A stretch of 64,000 bases of DNA, from NCBI RefSeq assembly GCF_000003815.2, contig NC_049979.1, forward strand, positions 14,679,459 to 14,743,458, read 5' to 3'. The notes under the pieces are model-generated. The model was not told the DNA's origin, made no database searches, and saw only the letters and a list, made by a program, of their open reading frames with translations. The position numbers and the translations under genes are program-made. Positions 1 to 11,600 of this stretch are shown in pieces. The number at the start of each line of letters is the position of its first letter. Position 1 is the first letter of the stretch. This DNA is from Branchiostoma floridae (Eukaryota > Chordata > Leptocardii > Amphioxiformes > Branchiostomatidae).

Positions 1-2632
1 CCAATATGCTGCCAAAAAATAAGCCCATGACAGTAGACTAACAAAATCAACATGCCAATAGGTATTCTGTTCTGTGATGCCTAATATCACTTTTCTATAG
101 AACAAGACATTAGTGCTATGACCTAGTTTAGGAGCGATCCCAAAAGCTCAGGTGATAGATCTCCTCATTTCAAAAGGGTCAGGAAAGAAGAATAACATCT
201 CCTCAGGTAAATGTAGACTATGCAGAATTGATTTCTTTTGTGCAGGTGAGATAACTTTCTGTTTTAGTGTATAAGAATAATTGATTTGCAAAACCAAACC
301 TAAGGAACAATCTTATGCTACAGCCTAGAGCCCACAAAATATATGTCTTCATATTGTCAGTGAAGTATCAAACAGCAGAGATGGTTGCCATATTGTTGGA
401 GGATGCTGTTTTGTGGGCCATTGAACCTTATAAAATGCATTACATTTGAACATCCCTTTGAAACATTTCTTAAGGTATAGCCTCGCAATAAGACATAATT
501 TGCATACCCCTGCAAAGTCTATTTCTAAGGCAAACAATTTACATGGGACCAGCACAACTAGCAATCAGCTTTTGTCCATGGGAACAGCATGGTTGAGTAC
601 CAGGCCGATCGTTGTAATATTGGCAAAGTTTCCCATTCCTCTAATACGATTCCAGGGTAATTGTCCATGGCCTGGCATACAGCCAGACAATATTATTCTT
701 CCAGTCCCCTCTATTTTCCACAAGACTTCCTCAAAATAATGAGAGGTGGTATGCAGAATTGTCCATACTGCAAATTCTGATTCCCTGTGAAATAAAACCA
801 AACATTCAAATTTTGTGCGAGATTTAAGATTAATCCAGATCTCTTTTCTGCATGTTAGTGACCATCCTTAAAGGCAACATTAAGCCAACCAGCCCACATC
901 TACATGTAGGGGAGCCTAGAACCAGTGTTACAGAGTACATAAAGTTGTCTCCAGCCACATTGCATCATCAGCCATTAGTATAGAAGCATAGTGCTTACTT
1001 CCTCAGGTATCCTTTTCCCTGTGTACCATCAGTGTTATGGGTTCTGATATTTACAACATAGCCATCGTGTAAAAGAAATTCCTAAGGCTACACCAATTCA
1101 TTCCCTTGCTATTGTAACATGTCTAAGTGAAAGTAAAGCTAGAATACATTGTGAAAACAAACTAATCATGAGGCCCTTGAGGGAAAACTTGAATCTGACT
1201 CTATCTACTCCCTGAAACTGTGTTGACCAGGACACGGGCTTTTACTTTAAAAGTCTTGTCATGCATATCTTCCAGTCCAGCATTGTGCTTTTGAATCCTT
1301 TGGTGTTTTTAACCTACAATTTGGCTGTTTTTTATCATAGGCAGACAACAAAATGCAGCCTAAAATCAAACAACTGGTTTAATAGAACTACATATAATCT
1401 GTGCTTCAAGCAGATCAACAGGATTGTATTGATAAACACTTGGGTAAACCCCATGATGGGATGACATCAGGGCAATCCCATCTGACACTGTCTGCAATCA
1501 ATACAACAGATGAAGCTTGGAGGTCCTAAAATAGCATAAGCTGAAGTGAAATTGACCGGTGTATTGGTAAATCCATGGCTAGCCGACTTGATATGCATCA
1601 GCAATATACCGAGTAAGGAAAGGAGGACAGGCAATGTTAGATAAGAGGTTGGGTGGATAAATTATTCTGTAGTATTGATCTTTGGGCTGCAGATGACCTG
1701 AACATGCATGGAAAACCTAGGCTGGGGCGTCCTTTACCTTTGACGCACAATCTACCTCATAATATTTCTACATGATATAAATACATTATTTTAGAATTTG
1801 CAGAAAAGATGTTGTATCAATGTAAGATATAATGAGGGGATGTGCAATCATACAATATGGACAGGAAGATGACACAGAGGGCTCCTTTTTGTCTATGAAG
1901 CACTATTTGAGACTTTAAGGATATTGACATTACTACCAAGTCAGAAAATCATTACATCATTGATAGAGAAAGGGGAGGCAAGAAAAGCTTCTGATCTAGA
2001 TGGCAGTCAAAATCAGATAAAAGTCAGAAAGTGGAAGGATTCTGTAGTATTGATCTTGGAGTTGCAGATGAGCTCAAGCAGTGTGGAAATTAATGTTGAA
2101 AAGCAGCAGCAGAGTTCTGTTACAGTCCCTTAGAGGAGTTGGGTTTAATCAATAAGTGCAAATATCTGCAATGTGCACTGGTAGAAAAAAATGTGATTTG
2201 CATCTTATTCTTAGGGACTATATGGCCAGGCAGTCAACACAAATTCCGAAGCAGAACCTTAACCACAATAAATGCATTTTACATCCCTGCCACCAGATGT
2301 CTCTTAAAAATGCAGAGTTAGGCATTTTCAAGACAGAAAATGAAGCATGCACATTTGACAAGACTTGACTTCCAAGACTTGATGGGAGGGTAACTAGTTG
2401 AAACCACTAACAGGAACAATCAAATGGGAACTTGACAGAATTGATGAGATCTTTATGACAGACTTTTTGTGTAAAATATCTTAATATATTTCCCATCTGC
2501 AACAAACTTATTCAATAGACCATTTGGTGGGAAAGGATGCATAATTGCATTTAATTCTCTCTGGATACTGTGTAGAAAATCAGTGTCTTATTGGTATCAT
2601 AGATGGACAAAGAATGAGATTTAATGTTTTAC
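1..2632. other. XPO5 intron or 3' continuation, no exon recognised
   Basis: I find no coding exon here on either strand. XPO5 should continue on the minus strand towards lower coordinates, so this stretch is most likely a long intron. The open frames present do not resemble exportin-5 or any family I recognise. A pair of related 37-bp segments, 1664-1700 and 2039-2075, both begin ATTCTGTAGTATTGATC and may be a diverged repeat. Confidence 0.5.
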
Positions 2633-5600
2633 CTGTTGCCTGTCCCTCTGAGCTGGGTCATTCTGGCCAGTGGGACATGCTGGTTTATCCATGCCCACAG
2701 AGGAGATGAATAGTGCTGGTGATGACACAACCCTGCAGAAACAGGTACCGGTTACCATCATCATTCTGTAGTCAGCACAGCAATGCCATCTATCTACATT
2801 ACCTGAAATTGCACTTCAATTTTCTCTTCATCTATTTCCTCTGTAAAAGATGATTTCATTCTTTTTGATTTCTGTGCCTATACAGCCTGTATAACCAATC
2901 TTTGCAATCAAATGGCACAGTAGTAGCTGGTTATGTTACACTGCATTACCAGTCACACCTAACATTTGCACATCTAGCTGTAAGCATTGTTCAAAGCTAC
3001 CTAATGAGAATGCTACTTGTTAATAACAATCACTACTCTACAAAGCTGTACATAGTTCCATTTTTAAATCAATCATTGCAGATAAAATAATTACATTATC
3101 CATTTATTCATCTTAATCATTATATGCTCTAAATATCAGTAAGGTATCATTACCTGACATATTAAGTGGAGAATATGTCTATAGTCTACATAAAAAAATT
3201 ATGCTATTTGATAACTCTGGTACCTTAATATACTGTTAATGACATTTATGTCCTTACTGTTTCATGGTGGGTGAAAGCCAGACTGCACTGACAGGTGAAA
3301 CCATCTCCTGTATGAAAGCTGACTGTCGGTCAAAGTTCTTGAACTGGTTACTGATAAGCATGAGGGACTCCGACAGTGTGGTTTTCTCCATCTGTGTCAG
3401 CGAAGGCTCCTCTGCCAGCAGCTTCTTCACATAGCCGTACAGAAGGTCAAACGATGCCTGTGGAACAACAGAAAAAGTACACTCAGCCTGACATTCACCA
3501 TAACCACAAGTTTCAGTGTTATCAACAAGAATCAAGGTGTTCAAAATACCATCTCCTCAGAACTAGTAGTAAGGCCACATCAAATGATTTGTTGCATATT
3601 TTATATGTTATGTTATGTTAAAATGCTGTAATGGAAGATCAATATGAAAACAGAGTTAGAGGCAAATTTCTCCACAGTTTTCACGCAATCAGGCAGTGGA
3701 TACAGTCAGATTCAAGTTTTCCCTCTGGAGCCTTTGTAGTCATCTTGCAATTGGTTTCTTGCAAAATATTCCATTCAGAATGTTCAATAATCAATGGAAA
3801 ATTTAATGTGTGTAGTAATACATTGCTAGACATACTGACCAGAAGTATGTCTGGACTGTCCCTGCATATCCTAAGGAGGGCTGAGCAGGCATGGCGACGC
3901 ACGTTTTGAACTCCTCGGCTGCGCATGGTGGCCTGTAGGACAACAGCAGCAATCGCAATAACAAGTACAACACCAACCACATCATGAATCCAACACAAAA
4001 CCATTCTACATTTGCCAACAACAACAAATACAGACTACAGGAATAGGAACCCATGTTTTGTGCAATGTATGTTGTAGAAACAACAATCTACAAGTATATA
4101 CATGTATAAATGGTTCACAAGCATTAGATACATGGAAGAATAGAAAACTTACATTGGTCTGATCTGGAAGGGAAAACACCACTGCAGCAAATATCTGTAA
4201 CACAGAAGATCACAGAGTCATAAGTTTGTAAACCAATAAACCATGATAATAAAACTGAAAGTTGAACATAACTCCCTGGTATGTAATGTAATTATAAACC
4301 CACCTTCTGCAGTACTGGGGGCAGGATGGTGTCAATGGTTTCCAGTCCAAATGGGAACAGCGTGGAGACACAAGTCAGCACACAAGACAGGATAAGAGGG
4401 TCCTGTACAAAACAGAGAAACAAGTGAATGTTAATAGGAAAGTATGTATTTCCAGTTAAGTAATGTGGTGTCCACCAGGCAGGCTGGTGGGTTAAAGATG
4501 CATGCAGTCATTATGTGAGAAATAATCTTGGCAGTTAATTTTCCTTTGCCTCAACATCAACTCTTTGTTCTGGCATATTTACGAACACTAGATTGCTTTC
4601 CAAAATCACTGGAAGATCTTTTGCTGTTGCATGTACTGAAAGATTGGTTGCTATCTTGAAAAAATGACAAAGTGGCTCCAAAAGTTTTAAAGATTTACTC
4701 TTTATATACACATACCTTAGGACTGTACATTAAGACATCTTCCAAGAGGGACACTCCTTCAGGAATGACAAGCTGCACAAAGCAAGGAAAAGACAAAGAA
4801 TCATCTTCTGTGTCAACATACAGCCTGTGAATCTAAATGTATTGCATAACACTATACCATATAGTACAAAACAACAAGGAGGTATGATTTGGAAAGTCAC
4901 AAATCCCAATATCAGGGGCACAATGTTAGAAGTGCTACATCTCAATATATCACTGGATGCAGTTAAATGCCACACTGATTTCTATTGAAAGCTATAGCAT
5001 AAATCTAAAACTAAACAATTGAACAAGTCAACCTGAACAGCTTCCAGCTTTACTATCTTGTTGACGACGGTTTCCATGTAACAGGTCAGACCGTCCCATC
5101 TCACAAACGAGGGGGAGGTCAGGTTGCAGTATCCCTGGCCAGGTGCCGTGGCATCACCAGGGTCAATGGGGGAGGCCATGAGTTGGCGGATCCACTGGTC
5201 GGTATAATGGAATGCCACCTTTGGCATGAGGCCTGTACACAACCGCACGGTCTCCACGATTTGGGCACGGAATGCTATAGTTATGGAATAAAGAAATATG
5301 ATTGTAGGGCGCATAAAAATGAAAGCTACTTCCCAATTTACTTCAAAATATTGATGGAGGAAGAATATTTTACAGCAATGTCCAGGGCAAATCAAAGTTG
5401 CCACTAACCTGCAAAGAATGAGTTGAACTCATCATCGCTGTCAAAGTCGACCTGGGAGAAGGTACAGCTGGGGGAATCAGAACAGGAGGGGAGGCCGGTC
5501 TGGAAATACATGTACTATGATGTAGAAGTCACACACAAAACTGTAAATCAGCACATAGCTAGGCAGTAGACATGTAAGACATATTTCATATATTTTCATA

Positions 5601-8600
5601 TTATGAATCATATACTGTAAATGCATTAAAGTTCGCGGGGATTTAATTTCGCGGTTGCGGGAAAATGGACTTTTCGCGGTGGATTTAATTTCGCGGTAGC
5701 GCCATGCACGGTATTCTCTTACTGTTATGGAAAAATGTTCGCGGTGGTTTTAAATTCGCGGGGAAGCGGCCGCCGCGAAAACCGCGAACATTAATCCACC
5801 GCGAAATTTTCTGCATTTACAGTATATGATATTCAACAATGAGACCATTTTTTCTGGAATGCACCATGTATTATGAAAATGCTGAGAAAACTGCAAACTT
5901 ATGTACATTTGTATATCCGTGTAGTGCAACTTCGGTCAATTTCATTATAGTACATGTACATGCCAAAACATACCAAAATGGATCATTGCATACATTCTGG
6001 GGAAAACTTCTGCTGATTACAACATTGTGAATTTCGTACCTTTACAACATTAATGGTTGCCTGTTGAAGGACTTTAGGGACAAACTCGAGAAAGATGGAG
6101 TCCTTGGAGATGTGCTCGTGTCTGAGGAATGCTGCCCACAGCCCCTGGGTCAGAGAGGACAGGCTCTGGGGAACAGAAAAAGCCTTTTCAGTGCTCTGTT
6201 CAAACAAGTTTTGACTTGTGTATTGGGTCTTTTTCTTAATAAAAGGTGTGGAGTGTTTGGAGAGGAACCGTCTGGTAGAGATTCTGCTTAGACAAACTTA
6301 TGGTATTAGATATGTAAGCATCTTTATCCTTAAGTACATTCATAACACATTCCAAACACTATACTCCATACATTTTGTATGTTTGTGAAGCTGATAATAA
6401 CACCAAAGGACCTGTTGAACAACACGTTCTAGCTATTGAATGATACAGCGATACAGTCACATAATACAGACTTATCAATACTATATCAAGATTTTGTTCT
6501 TCTACAGAGCTACCGGTACAATACATTTTTGTGTCATACATCTATTTCATTTACAATCACTAGTTCTCCAGTCCTAAAGTTCTCAACACTCCACTCTAGA
6601 CCTACCTGGCTGCTGTGAGCTGTGAAGGACAGAATGGCTGATAGGTATTTGCTGAAGTTTGACGGACAGCCCACTCCCAAGCCAGTCGGACCCTGTACAT
6701 GATCACATATCAGAAGTTATAATCTAAAAATTGCGTCAAGTTACAATCACAAACACTATTAGATTAAATCAACACTGGTTGTTTAAACTGTAGAAGATTC
6801 CAAGTGTCTTACGTCATTGACTAGTACTGAATGAATGTTACTGACCCAGAGAGTCCCTAGTTGCTGCCCCAGGCCGACCAGCAGCTGACACAGGCGCTTC
6901 AGGAACAGGTAATGCTGCTCATTCTGCAGGGCTTCTCTGTCTGCAGAGCTGTAAGGGGCAAACACAGATTGGGCCACATGGCTTACATTTTTCTGAAATA
7001 TGGCATAGTAGTAGTCTATAGTAGAGACTAAATAATGCTACTTAATAGATCAACTTGCCATTTGTAGCAACCACTAGCTTGTTACCTTGCAGCTGATAGA
7101 ATAGTGTCCATGGCTCCATCATTAAACAAGAGTAACAGAGGTTTTCTTTCTTCAGTTCGACCCTGAAAATACATGTAGGGTGTTAGTGAACTTAAGGTCA
7201 AATTAATAGACAACAAACCAGCAAAATACAGTAAGACAAAATTGCTCCATTTTAAGAAGATAAGAAAAGGTACAAACAGACCCTTCTGTTGACCAGGAGA
7301 AGTAAACATTCGGCAGCGTGCAGCTGGAAGTCCTGTTGTCCCAGTAACAAGCAGAGCGACTCCACCAGCTTCCCGTCGTTAGCAAACACGTGGGAGACTG
7401 ACACCCACTCTACATACCCACACAGTGTCTTCAGAACAGCCTGGGCCACACGGCAGTGGCACTGGGCCTAACAGTGCAGAATAACAGGGGAAAATGTTAC
7501 CCAATATAATAACTCAGAAATAATTCAGTATACATGGGTAACAAATCTGCAATGAAGTTTATCAATCCCCAGATTGTCAAGGCAAATGTAATAAGTAGCC
7601 CTACATTGGGTTTTATCAATAGGAATTTCACTATAACTCACTTTTTTTACTTTGTAAATTTCATATCAGCTTTTATAGAATATTTTATATATGACACAAA
7701 TGATTATCAAACACAGGCAATATTTGAAAATAATGTTACCTTGATTTTCTCTGCTTCCCCTGGACTGTGAGCCTGTAAAAGAAAAACTCAGTAAGTATAG
7801 CTGCTTGAGCCTACAGGGCAATGACCCTAATTGACGGCTGCGCAGAAGGTCCCCGGTGAGTCCCCACAGGATTGATTTTTAAAAGTATCAGAAGATGTGT
7901 TTTTCTTTGGAAATGTTGGCATCTTGGAGCTGTATTCTACAGGTAAGGGTTGTAGGTTTTTTATTATGTCGAAAAAACCAGACTTTCAAGCCTGTTTTGG
8001 GTGCCTGGACACTAGAAAGAAGTTTGTTATGTAGCTGTCATTGTAGTGCCAGATGGGGTCAAAGGTCACCGAGTTGCGTTTGGATGCAAATCACATGTGT
8101 TCCAGTGGTCAGAAAGTTCCGAAAAGTTGAGAATGGACATTTTAGAAGCCGGGCTACCCTCTCAATGTTAGTTTTTCGAGAACGAAACGTCAGGTAGGTG
8201 ACTTTTGACAGCTTCTATTTGCCATTAAATGCATTATAAGGATAGGGAAGACATGATTGGTGGTCACTGCTCTACAACAAAAGACACAGAAGACACCATA
8301 GATCACTTTACAGTGTCCCCTCTCACCAGTTGATGGTACTGCAAGGTGTGGGTCTGCAGAGTGGTGGTGAAGAAGGTGAACAGCTCCCCCATGTGGGCAG
8401 TCAGGCACTGCAGGATGTCCTTCCTGCGCTGAGATGGCAGATTCTGGAAAGCTACGATGTCCTCCACCAACCGCAGGAAGATCAGCAAAACCAACTCTGT
8501 CTGCGTCTCCTGTGAAGCCAAAGGAGGGAAAAGTTTACCTTCCACATTAAGTTAAGTTGATATGTCAAGCTGCTCCTGACATGTCATTCCAGTTCTGCAC

Positions 8601-11600
8601 TCAAAGTGAACACAAGTTATGTAAGCCCATTCAAATAATACCAGTAACTGTTTCATAGCAATACAGGAACTTGAAGTCTAGACTGTGCTTTTCTTCACTT
8701 CACAGATTGATTTGGGATCTTCAGAGGATGCCATCAATCAAGTCCAGTTTGTGAGGACTTACCCCCAGTGCTGCAACCCGGCTGAGCTCCTCCATCATAG
8801 TGGGCCAGTGCTGCGGCCATTCTCTCTTGATTAACTCTACAACGATCTTGGACAATGCATCCTTGATGTACGGCTGCTCAGTTAAGATATTGTCCACTCC
8901 CTGTGGTGATCATAATAGAGTAAATGTCAAAACCAATTTCAAGTCTCTTAAGTAAGGGACAAAGACCTCCTAACCTCATTCAAGAAAAGAAAACTTACTA
9001 TATGGTACAACCACTTGTCATGGTCAGTGGCACTAGCCAGAACTATTACGTATCACTCAGGGAAGAAGAAAGAGAGGTAGGCGACAAATGGAAGGATGAT
9101 ATCAGAGAATGGACAGGCATGGCACTAAGTGAAACACTAGAAAGGCAACATTTTCCAGAAAATGCAGGATGTTTCCCTTCCAGTGATTTTCCTTTTGCCA
9201 AGCTACTCACACATAATACTATGCCATAAGCATTACCCTGAACCTAAAAATTAAGATAATTTATGCAACTTGATTCATTCATTTAACAAACGCTTTTTGG
9301 AACCTTTTGGTATACAATGCAATGTGAGCAATTGTTCTTAAGAAAATCAGTTTCTTCTTGTGATTTTTTGTGATAAAAATGCAATATGGCCATTTTTTGA
9401 TATAAAGTTAGAATAACATTAACAAGTAAATGAACATAAACAGGTTGTTTCCATTGAACCTAAGTAATTGAAGCAGTTTGAACTTCATTAACATGCCATT
9501 CTTCTATACATCTATTCACTTTAGCTTCATCACAAAATAGACAGACACAACTTCTGTAAACCCTTATCTATACAAAACAAGGAGATGTATCTACTTCAAC
9601 TCAAAGGCCTAACTTTGGGTTTGTTTTAAAAAATCCCTGGGGCTAAATGCCAATTATTACCATAACCCTGCTGGCTTATATCACCCTAATGACGTCATTG
9701 ACGGTTCTTACCTCTGCCATCATTTTCAGCACAGTGTCCTTAAACTGAACCTTCTCTGAGGGTTGCCAGGAGTTCCAACGAAATCTGGAAAAAAATGTTT
9801 TGCTTGAGTTTATGGTTTGCTCAATTTCTTTCTGTAGTAACAATTCTAAAGACCTAAAACTGCTAAGTGACCTGCTAACTGTGCACCTTGCATGTGATGT
9901 CTTGTGTGGCATAATGTGGACATCATACAGATATTCTACCACATTTCAATTACTTGTTTAAGAAAAAGAGGATAAATACATTGCTGTATGAATATGTATC
10001 TGAGATCTTTTAGAATTAGATGGAAGAAAAGCATTGCATGAAATTTTAAGATCATGATCAATTTATTTCCTCCTGCTTGTTTTACCAGGTTTCTTGTTGA
10101 AAAATGAAAATCATCAATGACACACTGTATCTAGACAAAAGAAACATTGTGAATGCAAAATTTTAATCTATTGATAAGTTATCCAACCTGACTAGAAACC
10201 ACTTGTTTGCTTACCTAGCACAGTGTTCCAGTAGTTGAAGCCCAAAGTGTCTGATGACAGGATTGTTGTTTTTCTGTGCCAGCTGCAGACCGCATGCTGC
10301 ACAGTGCGGAGAGTGTTCCTTAAAGTTTTCACAGAGCTGGAACAGAATGATCACATATGTATGTTCACTTTGAACTGTTATTTCACTACATGTGTATAAA
10401 TATTGCTACCACAGTTAAATGATAAACTGGATAGTGAGTGTGTGTGTGTGTGTGTGAGTGTGAGAGTCTGCCATGCATTAGTGGTACGATGCTGTTAGCA
10501 GTAACTGCTACAAAATTATTAAATATATCTCCTGCTGGTGTAATCAATATATTGAAAATACAAAGATTCAAAATAATATACTGTGAGTGTGAGCCAGAAC
10601 TGACAATACACTCCAATTTCTTTCTGTAACTTTTGGCTTACATTTAGAGCTGAGTACCTAAATAGATTTTAGGTACAGGTACATGTACACGGGTTTAGGT
10701 ACAGGTCCGAACCTGTATCTGTACCTGGACTACTCGTTCAAATAACGGATGATCTTTTTCTTAGATGACGACAAAAGCATGTTTGAACTGACATATTGAT
10801 ACCTACAGTGTTTAGTTGCACTAGACACAAGCCTATTGCATAACAATGTACAGACAGTTTCTTTTTTCTTTCATGGGGACTTTACCTTTGATATACAAAT
10901 GCATTATCTATCTATCGCCGCACATACATTCTGATCTCTGTGAGAAGGCTTATGACATATATATGTATTAGAAGTTGTACTGCAAGGTCCATGTACCGAA
11001 GGGCCATGCTGTACTGCAAGGGACATATTTCCATTTCCCTCAATACCGAACAATACATTTATTAAAAGTAATTTGCGCTGATTGCCGACCAATTGGAAAA
11101 AAAGCAGCGTGAGTGAACACATGAGAAGGAAACATGTGGGAGAGAGAAATGACAGCACATCTGACCATCATCCAACGGATATAGAGACAACAACAACAAC
11201 AACAACAAAATAACCAAAATCATGTTATCTTTTTTATATGGTATATTGTCAAGATTTTACTAACACCATGGTTTCGAGTTCTTTAGTCTATTTGCGGTAA
11301 CAGTTGTGCAAGGTCTTTTATCATCAACCATTGTGAAACAACCAGAGGGGCGAGTAAGAACAGAAAGCCCACAGCGACTAACTCGTCAGTTTTCATCCAT
11401 GGTGTTGTGTACTGTTTACTCACCTCCACAATCACCACATGAAGATCTACTTGTTGAGCATCTGATCACAGCGGCGGACCAGCTTCGCACAACGTATCCT
11501 AACATCGGCTTTGCCTTTGTTGGAGACTTTAATCATGTCAATATTCATGACATTCTTTTAGATCGTGAATTCTCTCAAGTTGTCCACAACAATACCAGAG

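Noticed and set aside
565-801. Minus-strand open frame of 78 residues in the expected XPO5 3' region
   Set aside because: It has no similarity to the part of exportin-5 that should follow residue 718, and no fitting splice sites with the right phase.
6949-6992. Longer version of XPO5 exon 9 using the AG at 6993-6994
   Set aside because: Joined to the phase of exon 8 it gives an immediate stop, while the acceptor TTGCCCCTTACAG at 6949-6950 restores frame and the family sequence.
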